From Tipula vernalis (Eukaryota; Arthropoda; Insecta; Diptera; Tipulidae), in assembly GCA_958295665.1 (NCBI GenBank), contig OY282558.1, positions 459,683,995-459,747,994 on the forward strand: DNA of 64,000 bases, in the 5' to 3' direction. The notes below the pieces were generated by a model. That model was not told the origin of the DNA. It did not search any database and saw only the letters and a program-made list of their open reading frames with translations. Position 1 is the stretch's first letter. Each line of letters begins with the position of its first letter. Shown piece after piece: positions 10,996-22,126 of this stretch. The position numbers were made by a program, and so were the translations under genes.

Positions 10996-13330
10996 ATTTT
11001 TCCAACGCCAAGGGAATAAACATTTTTACGGTATATCGATTCTTAATTGAAAACACATAACATTCGATACTTTACGCGCTAAGTTTAGTTTATCAATTCA
11101 ATACATTTAGTATAAGACGTAAATACCTCCTACCTTTAATAAGCTTAATTCAATAAAAAAATCGTACCTCCTTGGAAATAAAATTCTTAATCCATTGTTG
11201 TTCTTTTTAAATAGTTTAGTGTCTAATAAAAGAATAATAATATTTGTTACCGAAATTTAATCTTACAAATTCCTCTGATACTCAACAAAATATTACTTGA
11301 GAGATAATTGGTTCAAGTTTAAACATTTATTTTATGTAACAAATTAATTATCTCTTTATAAATTTTGTGTGATGCATAAAATATATTTATTTAATATTTA
11401 ATTACATAATAATCAAATAAAAAAGCTTTTAAATTTATCTTAATTTAAGTTACACATTTTAATTTCATTTCTATCAATTTTCTTTAAATGTTTCAGCACG
11501 AATAAAGTAAAAAACAAAACAAATAGAAAATAAATAAAAATTATCGAATCGGGAACCACTTTGAGGACCATCCGAATGTATTGTATATATAAAACTTTGT
11601 AATTTTTTCTACTTGGAATGTATACACGATTGCCATAATAAGCCACCACACGCCATACTAATAATTACATATATTGCAAGTAATATTAAGAATCCTATTA
11701 CCAGGTACATTTTGATATTTTTCCAAAACATTCTACGGGATAATCCTTGAGAGGACTTGTGGAATGTGGCGCCCTACAATAAGAAAAAAGTTACTGTTTT
11801 CTTTTCGTCTTTTGTTATTTGCTTAGTTTTAGTTACTTACAGTAGCGACCAAACGGTCTGATCCTTCCAATATACCATTCAAAAGTTGTTCGCGTTCTGT
11901 AAGATTCTCTGTAAAAAAAAAAAATCGAAAATGTTAAACGATTACCAATTGAAGGTGACTCATGCGGGGTCACCACCAATAAACCCGTTTAATATTATTT
12001 AATAAAAGAGTACACACAAGTAGTAAATTATGAAGTATTGAAGTAATAAATTATGAAGTATTGTTTTAAAATTGAATCTACAGTACAGAAATTAAACTGG
12101 ATAAAAGATCCATTTTGATAAGAGGTGCAGGATCATCCAAGGATAAAGAGAATTCCTGCTGATGCGGACGAATACATAATTAAACAGAGATAGGACAACA
12201 TATACAATTGGTCGTTACTGGAGTGGCTGGCAGTGGCAAACGATTAATCTTAACCAAGCTAAAGAAGTTACTAAACCGCTGTCACAGAGTTGCCCAACGA
12301 TACCCGTAAAATCTCTGCTAGTTATTAAAATAAGGCATAATTATTTGGAAAACCCAAAATATTTAGAAAATCCCGCACTCTTTTTAAAGAAGTTAACCGT
12401 TTTACACAAATACGATAAACATTTACAATATATCAATTTTTGGGTGACAAATTTCTGCTTATAATAACAATACTAGATTAAAACAGCACAAACACATCTA
12501 CCTACCAATATTCTTAACCAAAATACCCTTGACCTCATCAATTTCATTTTGCACTTTCGATAACTTATCTACCGCCTTTTTCTCATTAAAATGTCGCATT
12601 TCATTTGATAATACCTTTGAAAATACTGTATTCATAGCGTATGCATCTGCCGCGGCTACCTGTAATCCATAGTTCGTCAAAAAACGTTGTTTAATCTCTT
12701 CAAGAAAAGTAAACGCTTTTGATCGTTCGAATTCCTACAGAAATGTAAACAGTAAGATTAGTTCATAATATTATTCAGTAGGCAATGCTAGAAACTCGCC
12801 TTGAGAGAACTTGTACTTACCTTATCCGTAATACATAAATAGATGAGGTTATCCTCTGTAATGTAGTTGATCAAGTAATTTCCATGCAAATACGTTTGCT
12901 TATGATTGTCTGTTGGTATTTTCGTTACAATCTGCTCGATGAGCTCAGCAAAATTTCCAAAACAATCTTCTTGTTTGGCAAAGATTGTAGATCCTCGCGA
13001 AACCGCTGAATATAAAATAGACATCTCTTTGAATGAAGCGGCGCACCAACACTTTACAACGGTGCTCGGAGATTTAGCCACACATACAAATCTAAATATA
13101 ATTTGTTTTTTTTTTTTTTTGTTGATTAATCACTTAATGTACACAGTACGCATTGTAATCTCCTTTATGAATGTTCCGTCTAATAATTACTCATAACAGT
13201 CGAGCAATGTACAATGCACAAAATACAACAAATTAGTTTGTTGATAATGACAGACAAAAATAAAATCGGTCACCAACAAAATACGAGTGTATATCTCAAT
13301 TTAAATACAATAATTTTTAGTTTATATATA
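10996..13330 (-). repeat. tandem segmental duplication, unit A (contains Vamp7 copy A)
   Basis: Sequence homologous to 15466-20525 begins near the word CCAAGGGAATA in the 3' flank. It continues through the gene and reaches about 200 bp upstream of the start codon (shared words TTATGAATGTTCCGT, AATTACTCATAAC and TTGATAATGACAGACAAA). Unit A is about 2.3 kb and unit B about 5 kb, mainly because of insertions in B. Noncoding divergence is high, so the duplication is not recent. Confidence 0.85.
11609..13024 (-). CDS. Vamp7: Vamp7 paralog A, R-SNARE (longin type), complete
   Basis: VAMP7 is a longin-type R-SNARE that pairs with Q-SNAREs to fuse vesicles with late endosomes, lysosomes and the plasma membrane. 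Four exons give 221 residues: 12821-13024, 12506-12734, 11841-11908 and 11609-11773, with introns of 86, 597 and 67 bp, all GT-AG. The start is MSILYSAVSRGSTIFAKQ; exons 1-2 form the longin domain and exon 2 ends inside the SNARE motif. The zero-layer arginine is R150 (TERE). Layers +1 to +8 are L154, I157, S161, L164, G168, F171, S175 and L178, so the core is kept, with glycine at +5 where copy B has serine. A transmembrane anchor follows MFWKNIKMY and the protein ends in QSCIHSK. There are no stops or frameshifts. It is more diverged from fly VAMP7 than copy B and is probably the derived copy. Confidence 0.95.
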
Positions 13331-13813
13331 TGTTACTTGCTGTTTATTTCTGTTTTCTAATGATTTGTTGTAATAATAATATTAATTTATTTTTTAATTA
13401 TAAAAACACAACCTTCTACTTCCATGATCTACTTCAGACAGATTTTTTCCGGATGATCATATAGTTGCGGTGACACCTAGGATGGAATAGGAAAAGTTAA
13501 TTTAATAGCGTAAAGTATTACTTGGTAGTGACACCTACTTTACGACTTTTCTCCATTGCATTCGAATAATGTTACCTACACAAAAAATCATGATTGTTCT
13601 AGAGTTTTGGTTTAGATGATTAGTGCGAACACGATAGAATGAAGATTATTTCAAGCACTGATTTAAAATTCGGATATTTCCTATTTTCGACATTAAAACT
13701 CCTCCCAATAATGATTACTATGAAGACCTGAGGAAAGAAATTTATTTCTCAGCTTTGGTGTTGAAACAAAAGGAAAATCGTTAGATAAATTATGAGTACT
13801 GTGATATTTAATA
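13331..13813. other. spacer between Vamp7 copy A and the hypothetical locus
   Basis: AT-rich DNA just outside the duplicated segment. No coding potential or repeat was recognised. Confidence 0.4.
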
Positions 13814-14529
13814 TCATTTGGTGCTGAATCTATTGTGTAGGTTTTCTGATAATTTGAACTGGGTATAGCTGTTGTTTGTGGTCATATTCAAGGTATTATG
13901 TGTGTATCGTGATTTCTGCTCGTAAGTCCGATGAATTTTGTTTGTAGCTGATAGATAGATTCCCCGGCTTGCCGTTTCCCGACCCGCATTTTGAACAGTT
14001 AGGTTTTGCAACGCCTTGGGCACCACATCCGCAAGTGAATCTTTATGGATGTTGGGGACTGGCGAAATATTACTTTTTCTGAATGAAAGTTTCATTTGAA
14101 ACCGTCGATTCTTTATCTGATTCTTCTTCCCCAGAGATGACAATTTGATACATTATTTTCTAAAACGTGCTTGATATTTTTCATCGAAATATTAGCAATG
14201 ATAATAGTTTCCAAACACTTTGACTTATACCTTTTGTTTACGTGAAGTAAACGGTTCAATCTACCTCTAACACGTACTATTCGTGAACAAGTACCCAAAA
14301 ACTCGATGTTTTTGGTTTCCTTATTTTCTAGAATTTTTAGCGGCTGCTTATGTGGCTTATGAGGTTGGAGAATAGGATTTTCAAATTTATTTTCTAAAGC
14401 GATAGTCAATAATTTTAATTCAATTGGACTACCTTCCAAATTTCGAACATCACACTCAATCAGTAATTCATCTGATTTTAATAATGTAATCTCTATTGAT
14501 ATCTCGAGTCCTACCAGAAACATTAACAA
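13814..14529 (-). pseudogene. unidentified coding-like locus, probably frameshifted
   Basis: Two minus-strand frames overlap by about 30 bp (14113-14529 and 13814-14143). The first has varied composition (KSDELLIECDVRNLEGSPIE, then IVRVRGRLNRLLHVNKRYKS) and ends soon after NNVSNC. The second begins in the overlap and is basic, Asn/Ser-rich (KLSFRKSNISPVPNIHKDSL). Read as one locus with a single shift at about 14130 they would give roughly 240 residues. The first methionines lie in AT-rich sequence, and an acceptor-like TTTCTGGTAG just inside the frame (exon from about 14510) suggests that an upstream exon is possible. No family is recognised. It lies between the two Vamp7 copies on the same strand. 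Confidence 0.4.
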
Positions 14530-14789
14530 ATTTTAATATTAAAATTAACAAATGACTTGGGTCATTAAATACTTGTAACACAAAAATTGGTCTTACTATC
14601 CCAAAGTTCCACACTCCAAATCCCTTGTTTTTCTCTTTCAAACTTTTTTTTTTTGTTTCAAAAACGTCAAATTTTGTTTTCCAGGATAATTCCCAAAAAA
14701 AATCACCCCATGCCGACTCAATATTTCAGCTTTTCCTTTCAGTGTTCACTTTTAAAAGAAAATACGGTCTAATTTTAAATCGAAACAAA

Positions 14790-15175
14790 TTATATACATA
14801 TATGTACACTGGCCAGGATTACTCCAACTTTTCGCTTTTGAACATCCATTAAAGTACCTCTAAGAATTCCAGGTGGTATGTCATCATCTTTATAAGGGAG
14901 ATAGGCTGATATAAGCCAGAGATTTAAACTACCAATCTCAATACCAGCCATCACTACATCTGAGTTTCTATAATTAAATAGCACAAACAAGTTTAGATTA
15001 GTTTTTGCGAGGATGCACGAATGGATCTTACCAATAACGGTCTCCAATAACCCATGGCTCCTAGATCAGAACTGTATCAATTCCATCAGCTTGAATTTTG
15101 AGCAGCCGAAGCTGGCTTACATCAATCTACATCATCGCCTAGTTATTATGACGTCTATGATGACTTCGTGAGGTC
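14790..15175 (-). pseudogene. LINE endonuclease (EEP-type) fragment
   Basis: The minus strand encodes part of an apurinic-type endonuclease of a non-LTR retrotransposon. Readable pieces are DTVLI-stop-EPWV (the family has QEPW, with a catalytic Glu), CILAKTNLNLFVL, YRNSDVVMAGIEI, LWLISAYLPYKDDDIPPGIL and VQKRKVGVILA. In intact R1/LOA/I-type elements an active-site CDANAHH follows this last piece; here it has been lost. In-frame stops and truncation on both sides show that it is dead. It lies between the two Vamp7 copies. Confidence 0.7.
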
Positions 15176-15465
15176 AGCCACAATGGGAAGTCACTAAACG
15201 ATGTGCTTGTATGTTTTGTATCGTCAGATTTTAGTGAATCCTGCCCAAACTTCTTTATAGCTAATTTTGCGGAAAATAACAGTAACATATGCTACGCCCA
15301 GTATTGAAATATTGTTTGTTATTTGTTAACTGTTGTAAATTTTACTGATCCTTTATGATACGTCCATATTTTCCCCAATATATTTTTACATAATTATTTT
15401 GTCATTTTTGAGAAACCAAAAAAGGGCAACAACACAAAATAAATAACTCCCATTCGGATAAAGAC
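15176..15465. other. AT-rich spacer
   Basis: No gene or repeat seen; it ends where homology to the 3' flank of Vamp7 copy A begins. Confidence 0.35.
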
Positions 15466-16913
15466 CGCCAAGGGAATACATTTACCTGTGTATCGATTTT
15501 AAATTGAAAACGCATTAGATACGATATTTTACGCGATATATTTAGTTTACTAATTTAATACATTAATTAAATATACCTCCTACCTTTAACAATGTTAATT
15601 CATTAAGACATCATACCTCCTTTTTGAAATAGTTTATTGTCTAAGAAAATAATAATTATATTTATTTATATACGTACGTAATGTTATAAATTCATCTGAT
15701 ACCCAATAAAGTATTATTTGAGATATAATTCTTTCAATTTTTAACTTTTCTTTTTATGTAACAAATTAATTAGTTTTTTTTTTAATTATGTATATGTATA
15801 ATGCATATAGAATATATTTATTTAATATAAAATTAAATAATAATCAATTAAATTTAATAAAAGGACTTATAAGTTATAAATGTATCTTAAATTAAGTTAA
15901 TAAAAATAAGATTGTTTATGTATATAGAGGGTGGCTCAAAATTTATTTTCTAAATATGAAATATCGTAAATTTGGCAACTAGCAGCCTTCAAATGAGAAA
16001 GAGGTTCTCGTATTAAGGCATTTACTAATATCGAAAGGACACGTGGTAAATATTCAAATTGGCCTCCGATTGGGGCACATCAAATGCAATATTTCAAAAT
16101 TAGAAAATAATTGTTAGGGGATTTTTTTCCACCTTTTTCTGTAATACTCAAGAGGGTTCATATTCGAAAATATAAAAAAAATGATTTAATTTCAATACTC
16201 GAAATGCTTAAAGCTTTTCTGAACTGATTCAAGTTCAATAATTTCAATTTTGTATTTTTTTTTTTTATTTTATACAGTAAACAATATGCCGAGCAACATT
16301 TTCTTTTGCGTTTTACCGGCACAAAAATCAAATGTGAATGACTTTAATTAAACAACAACGTTATTTTTTCTTACAAAATATTATTTAGAAATCGAAATTC
16401 ATCTAATCGTATTATCACTAAATTTTTATCCCAATATATGTGTACAATAATTGTTTCGAGTAAATGAGACACGGTGGTATAATTTATTTTGCGGATTATT
16501 TACACAATGAACATTATAAATGGGCTACCGATGAATTCTCCGGATAAATCTACTAAATTCGGTAAATGCATTTACTTTTCTCAAAAGAAGGATAAATGGA
16601 ATAAAAAAAAGTAAATGTTTTACGTTCTGTTTGTTATCTTTTTTTTTATTAATTTACGAATTGAGTGCATGATTTACCTAGCAATTCGTCCACAGCCATG
16701 GAATGGAATTTATTAACCAAAAAAATAAAAATAACAAAAATATTCACACAAGTTGAGTTATCGAAAAAATAAAAATAAATTATTGGATCGAGAACCACCT
16801 GAAATAAGTATGTATATTGAGGGCCAACCGAATGTATTACATGTGTATATATAAAACATTATAACTTGATAAAATCACACATAGCGTACAAATCATCCTT
16901 GTTGACGTTTTTT

Positions 16914-19900
16914 CTACTTGGAGTGTATGCACGATTGCCATAATAAGCCACCACATGCCATACTAATAATTATATATAAAACAAATAATATTATTAATCC
17001 TATTACCACGTACATTTTGATATTTTTCCAAAACATTTTACGGGCTAATCCACGTGAGTTATTCCGGAATTTTACGCTCTGCAATAAAAATCAACAAAAT
17101 TAACGGCATTTTTTTTTTCCTAACTATTGTCAAATTTTATTTACTTACATTATCTACTAAATTATCTGATTTTTTCAATATAATCTCCAATCGTTCTTCA
17201 CGTTGAGTAACATTCTCTGTAAAAAAAAAAAACAAAAAATTTTAAACGATTACAAATTTTAGGTGACCCAAATGGGTCCGATTTATGGTATAAAAAACTC
17301 TTGCGCATTTCTTGTTTGAATTTTTTGTTGAATTTTTAAATTATGAACAAACTCTATGAATTGGAAGCATTCTTCACAATCTTCTACCAGATTTAGTTTG
17401 ATTGCAATTGATTCGTTGCAGAATTTCGAAATGAGCTGGCAAGGGATGCTGGATTTTCGTCTGTATCCCTCCATGAACTTGACTTTTAGTAGATATTTTC
17501 TTTCCTCAATCATATGATTCAGCAAATTTACCAAATAGAATTGAAAAGTTGAAAAGACTCTTCAGGTGGCATAGCATGTCTGCTTAAATAGTTGTACCGC
17601 ATTTATCATCATATCGGGATTATTTTTCCTTCTCGATTCTGGATTTTCTGGTTTTCTTGGTGGATATTGTAGAACCCTAGGGTTCTTACAAATTAATTCC
17701 ATGGCAGGTGAATTAGGTTGAGTCTACCTTGCTCTTTTACTCAATGAATACTGGACTGTAGTTGCACAATACTAGTTTTGATTGACTCTAATGACACGGT
17801 CACGCCAAATGTGCCTGTCTTGTTCCTATACTCTTTGAATTCTGAATGCTGCTGAGGTATATTGAGATTAACTCAGCTCTTATATTATCATGTCCCCCAC
17901 CACTGCTATGATGTTTAATTTACGGCAGCTATCGCAGTATCAGCGCAGGCTTCTATGCGATGTTATCGCTCAAGACATTGTTTGAGACATTTAATCGCAT
18001 TACGATATGTTTGTTTCTATTCCTGCAATCTGTTCTGGGGTTCGATGCACTCCCAACTCTTTCGCAGTTCGCTTTTTACGTTGTTACGTAGCCAAATCGA
18101 GGACGTACCGGCTATAGACTCGTTTTCGTCTAAACCACCTGCACATTGCATTGCTTCATGCCAACCTACAGTGCTGACATGAAAAGTGGGTCGGCCTATG
18201 GATTCCGCACTCTCAACAGGGGGTCATAGATGTGTTCCATCTTCATCACCGATCGTAATATGATGATGCAAAATCCCTTTTGCATTCCGCCCCTATAGGG
18301 ATTCGAACCCGCTACCTCCAGATCCAACCGCCACAGCTTTAACCACTGCGCCGTTTGCTCGGTAAAAGGGGGGAATAGTATCCACACAAAATTACGAGAC
18401 AGCAAAATTTTGATTTATTATTATACAAATAAAAATTCAACAATTATGAATGTATATAATTAGAATTTTGAGAAATACTGTTAAAACACTGATATACGAC
18501 TTCTTATTTTGGTTTTTATATTAAATTGCATATACCAAATATGTAAAAAAAAAAATCAAGTAACTTGTCAATACCGTTGAGATAACAGAAAACACGTCCA
18601 ATTAGAACGATTGTTGATTTTAAACTATATGATCTTAAAAATATACAAAGCATACATAAAATCGAAACTGGATTGTAATTCGCAAATTTGAGCAGACACT
18701 CCTAAACTCACCTAGCTGCGCTTGATTGAAAATAAGAGCAGCTTCCTTGGCTCCCTACCGCAGCATAGGAATGTAGGATTACAACCCAATGTTCTAATGA
18801 TAAGTATGAGCATCTTCTTTTGCCTGGTTTATCTGCCCCTTTAAGTACTTTAAGACGACCAAATTTGCTCACACTAATAAGTTCATTCTTTTTTTTTTCG
18901 CCCACTCGATTAAGAAAAGGGCTGGACGAGAAGGCATTTCCCTTGGCTTGTAATTTACAGATTTAAATTAAATATCAAAAGTAGAATATTCGAGGACTGA
19001 AACCCATTTTAACAATCTCTTAAGTAACATTTATTCCTTTCCTTTATTTTCCTTTAATATAAAAAAATGCTTGCTCTTTTTTGGACAATATTCAAAGAAT
19101 AATCTGGAACTTTTGGAGCTCTCGCTCATACTACACAAATTAAATCTGGCGAAGGGAATGGTCAAGCTATTAGATATACGGAGAGGGATCTAGCGGAAAC
19201 ATCATTTCTTCCTAGTCCCTATCCCGTCCTGCTTCCGTATGGTACATTGACGGGTCAAAAACGAAAGTGGCTGTTGCAAGCGTACAATCTATAAAGTTTT
19301 CAATTCTAAATTAATCTGGAGCTGCTACCGTAACCTTATAAAACTAAGCAGGTTAAACAAAGTTATCCTTTTGTTGATAAGAACTTGAACCTTCAAATCA
19401 TGTGATGGTCTGGTCAGAGATGCACAAAAGATTTTACTGTGTAAAATTCAAATAATCTACTGACTTTCTGAGGCAATCTTGAGAATGCGCTGAAATAACT
19501 AACAAAAATGATTCAGGATTTCAGTATCCCACGTTGTTAGTGTATGAATTCAATTTTTAGAGACACTTGGTATTTAATAAGTACTTTTTATTAACATGAA
19601 TTAAAACGTTTGCCAAATACCAGATAAAACACAAATATTTAAAAAATCCAATTGTTTGAAACAAACCCACAACACTTTAATTCTAACAGTTTTTGGGTTA
19701 TTAATTCGCTAAAATTTCGCTAAAATAGCACAAAACACTTCTACCTACCAATATTCCGAACCATAATATCCTTGAGCTCATCAATTTGATTGTGCACCCG
19801 CGATATTTTATCCACACCCTTAATCTCATTGAAACGACGCATTTCAGCTGATAATACCTTTGAAAATTCTGTATTCATAGCGTATGCAATCGCCACCGCC

Positions 19901-20242
19901 ACTTGTAGTCCATAATTAGTCAAAAAACGTTTTTTAATCTCTTCCAGAAAAATAAACGCTTTCGATCGTTCGAATTCCTAGAAACGGTAAATAAGATTAT
20001 TTTAATTAAGTATTCAACGGATATGGAAATTTACTTACATCATCCGTAATACACAAGTAGATCAGCTTATCCTCTGTAATGTAATGGATCAAGTAATTCC
20101 CATGTAAATACGTTAGCTTATGATTGTCTGTCGATATTTTCGTTATAATTTGTTCGGTGACCTCGGCAAAATTGCCAACACACTCCGCTTGTTTGGCAAG
20201 GATTGTGGGACCTCGCGAAACCACCGAATACAAAATGGGCAT
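16914..20242 (-). CDS. Vamp7: Vamp7 copy B, R-SNARE (longin type), complete
   Basis: Vesicle-anchored SNARE for fusion at late endosomes, lysosomes and the plasma membrane. Four exons give 221 residues: 20039-20242, 19749-19977, 17149-17216 and 16914-17078; introns are 61, 2532 and 70 bp with GTAAGT or GTAGGT donors and CAG/TAG acceptors. The N-terminus MPILYSVVSRGPTILAKQAE matches the fly VAMP7 longin domain closely. The SNARE motif runs from about residue 125 to 184, with zero-layer R150 (TQRE) and layers L154, I157, S161, L164, S168, F171, S175 and L178. The anchor follows MFWKNIKMYVVIGLII, and the tail is SMACGGLLWQSCIHSK. Intron positions and phases equal those of copy A. Its closer match to the family makes it the likely ancestral copy. 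It is transcribed away from the neurobeachin exon, with about 1.7 kb between the starts. Confidence 0.96.
17283..17720 (-). pseudogene. decayed coding-like fragment inside Vamp7-B intron 2
   Basis: On the minus strand at about 17570-17720 an open stretch reads MELICKNPRVLQYPPRKPEN and then NPDMMINAVQLFKQTCYA; at 17283-17534 another frame reads IEERKYLLKVKFMEGYRRKS and LNLVEDCEECFQFIEFVHNL. The composition is protein-like and the frame changes in between, so it may be one disrupted reading frame. No family is recognised. It is absent from intron 2 of copy A, so it arrived after the duplication or was lost there. Confidence 0.3.
18071..18362 (-). mobile_element. tRNA-derived SINE, copy 1
   Basis: Reading on the minus strand, the head CCGAGCAAACGGCGCAGTGG carries an A-box-like word (GGCGCAGTGG), and the B box GGTTCGAATCC is perfect and correctly spaced. 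A unique body follows with words shared with the copy at 59326-59645: CCTATAGGGGCGG, ATGCAAAAGGGATTTT, ATCTATGACCCCCTGTTGAG, GGTTGGCATGAAGCAATGCA and TCCTCGATTTGGCTAC. The A-rich tail is eroded and no target duplication is evident. It lies in intron 2 of Vamp7 copy B. Confidence 0.85.
18363..19748. other. remainder of Vamp7-B intron 2
   Basis: No exon recognised. A protein-like minus-strand frame at 18708-18905 (with EHWVVILHSYAAVGSQGSCS) resembles the GC-richer debris of transposable elements but cannot be assigned. Confidence 0.35.
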
Positions 20243-20525
20243 CTCTTTTAATGACGCGCGCGGGGCAAGCTAGACACAAAAAACCTAAATACAAATTTTT
20301 GTTTGATTAATCATTTATAACGTATGAAGTAAATTGGATGTAATCTCATTTATGAATGTTCCGTATCTAGTAATTACTCATAACATTATTAGCGACCAAT
20401 GTATATGTACAGAACCATACACAACAACTCGATAATGTTTGGTTGATAATGACAGACAAAAAAAAACAATCCACCATCAACAAAATATCTATTTACCTTA
20501 ATTTAATTACAATAATTTATATAAT

Positions 20526-21967
20526 TTGAATCACTTTTGAATCTGATAATATAGAATACACATTTAATTTAATTATTTTTTAATTTTTAAAGAATTAAAG
20601 TTTTTTTTGACATAAAAATTCGTACTATTTGAGTAAAAACAAAAGACAAAAGTGAAAATTTGACGTTTTGGCCTTTATTATTGTCTATTGAGCAACAGTG
20701 AGCGTTGAGATTGTGGATTTTTACCACGTTTACGTGTGTTTTTAGTTTGAGTTAAATGAATTAACTTTCGGTACCTTCTTGTTTCGTTTAATTAAAGTTT
20801 TTGAAAGAATTTGATTTATTTAGACCAGATAGATGAGTAAATTTCTTATTATTCGGCAAGTTTGGTAAATTACTAACACAAATTTACTAGGCCAACGGTC
20901 AAACGACCTAATATATTTTGTCGAGTTTATAGTTTAGTGTTTCAAAATTGGAGTAAAATTTCATTAAAAGCTACAAACAAATAAAACTACAAATTTAGTT
21001 AATTCAAACCAGACAATCTAGGGTTAGTCAAAAATAAGCAAGTTGCTCAAAATGGCACTACATAGTACACGTCTATGTGAAATCGCCTCCTTATTAGCTT
21101 GAAAATTTTACACCTTCCATTCCAATTTTTGTCGATTGTCTCACCTGCTACAATCACAACAAACTTCATTTCCAAAATATGTAATGTTTTTTCTTCCAAC
21201 AAATATATCGATCTTTTTCTATCCCATACAAAATCAACCACCGTTCGCAAAAAATCCGATAAAGATAACAAACAACACAGAAGACAGAACACACACAAAT
21301 TCGGAGTGAGAACGAAACACGTATTCTGTCATTTACCAAATAAAAAAAAATAAAATTTTATTCAGTAATTTAAAAATAAAATCAATTTAATTTAATTAAT
21401 TAAAAATCAATCATAACTAATCATACTTTCTTTATTATAAATATACCTATAATTTAAGTTGGTGTATGTGTTTAAATAAAATAGTTTGTGTGCTACATAA
21501 TATACAAAAAAAAAAAAAAATACAGTGACCAACAAAATGTCTAGTCGCTTGTGTAATTTTTGATCAGCAGCCGCGTATTTTGTTTATGTGATTTAATTAA
21601 TTTATGTACTTAATAAACCCTTATATAATTGACAAGTTTTTAAATTTACCCTTAATTTATTACTTAGTAGTGTGTGAAATGTAATTTATTTAGGTGTAAT
21701 TTGCGTTTCCAAAAAAAAAAAAATAAAAAATACAGTCTGTCCGTGTAGTGTGCAAAGTGGTAGTGTTGTTTATCGCCTACATAAAATAATATCAAAAAAA
21801 CAAGTTTCGTAGTGTATAAGTTTTAAATATATATTAAATAATCAATAGTTTTTAATTATTAATCTAATTATTCTACCATATATTGTGTCAATGATAAATT
21901 TTGTTAAAATTAAATTAAAATAAAAACAAAACTCGCGAGGAAGAGAAAATATTTTTTTTTATCTAAA
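20526..21967 (+). promoter_or_regulatory. intergenic region with presumed neurobeachin 5' UTR and promoter
   Basis: About 1.4 kb of AT-rich DNA separates the duplicated Vamp7 unit from the neurobeachin start codon. No exon or TE is recognised. It should contain the promoter and 5' UTR of the plus-strand gene, perhaps with upstream introns, and the shared upstream region of Vamp7-B. The site of transcription start cannot be fixed by eye. Confidence 0.4.
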
Positions 21968-22126
21968 ATGGCGGATATAACACGTTCGCTATTTGATAAC
22001 GTTAAACGTCCTGATGAAGTCCTTAAATTATCCATGTCGGATAATATTAAATTCGCGATACTGGTCAGCTTGGTGGAAGTGGGCCGTGTCTCTAATCGTG
22101 AAGTGGTCAATACAGTATTACATCTT
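21968..22126 (+). CDS. rg: neurobeachin (rugose) first coding exon
   Basis: Neurobeachin/rugose is a very large BEACH-WD40 scaffold and A-kinase anchor acting in membrane traffic and synapse development. The exon encodes 53 residues: [20 protein letters not shown], then the conserved block [20 protein letters not shown] and VNTVLHL. It ends in phase 0 on the donor CTT|GTAAGT, exactly where family members continue with LVGGEFD. The block matches the start of the armadillo-like N-terminal region of neurobeachin and LRBA. The ATG has AAA before it and G after it. No further exon of this gene was recognised to 64000, so intron 1 would exceed 41 kb, in keeping with very long first introns of neural fly genes. 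Confidence 0.85.

Larger units (their letters stand above)
15466..20525 (-). repeat. tandem segmental duplication, unit B (contains Vamp7 copy B)
   Basis: Partner of 10996-13330. The 3' flank shares CCAAGGGAATA and TACCTCCTACCTTTAA; the 5' flank shares TTATGAATGTTCCGT and TTGATAATGACAGACAAA. The unit is twice the length of A because intron 2 holds a SINE and other insertions and the 3' flank is expanded at about 15900-16700. Confidence 0.85.

Noticed and set aside
12788..13081. N-terminally longer start for Vamp7 copy A (19 extra residues)
   Set aside because: Family members start at MPILYS/MSILYS, copy B starts there, and the added residues are not conserved.
18196..18405. 69-residue minus-strand frame
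   Set aside because: It is translation of the SINE head at 18071-18362.
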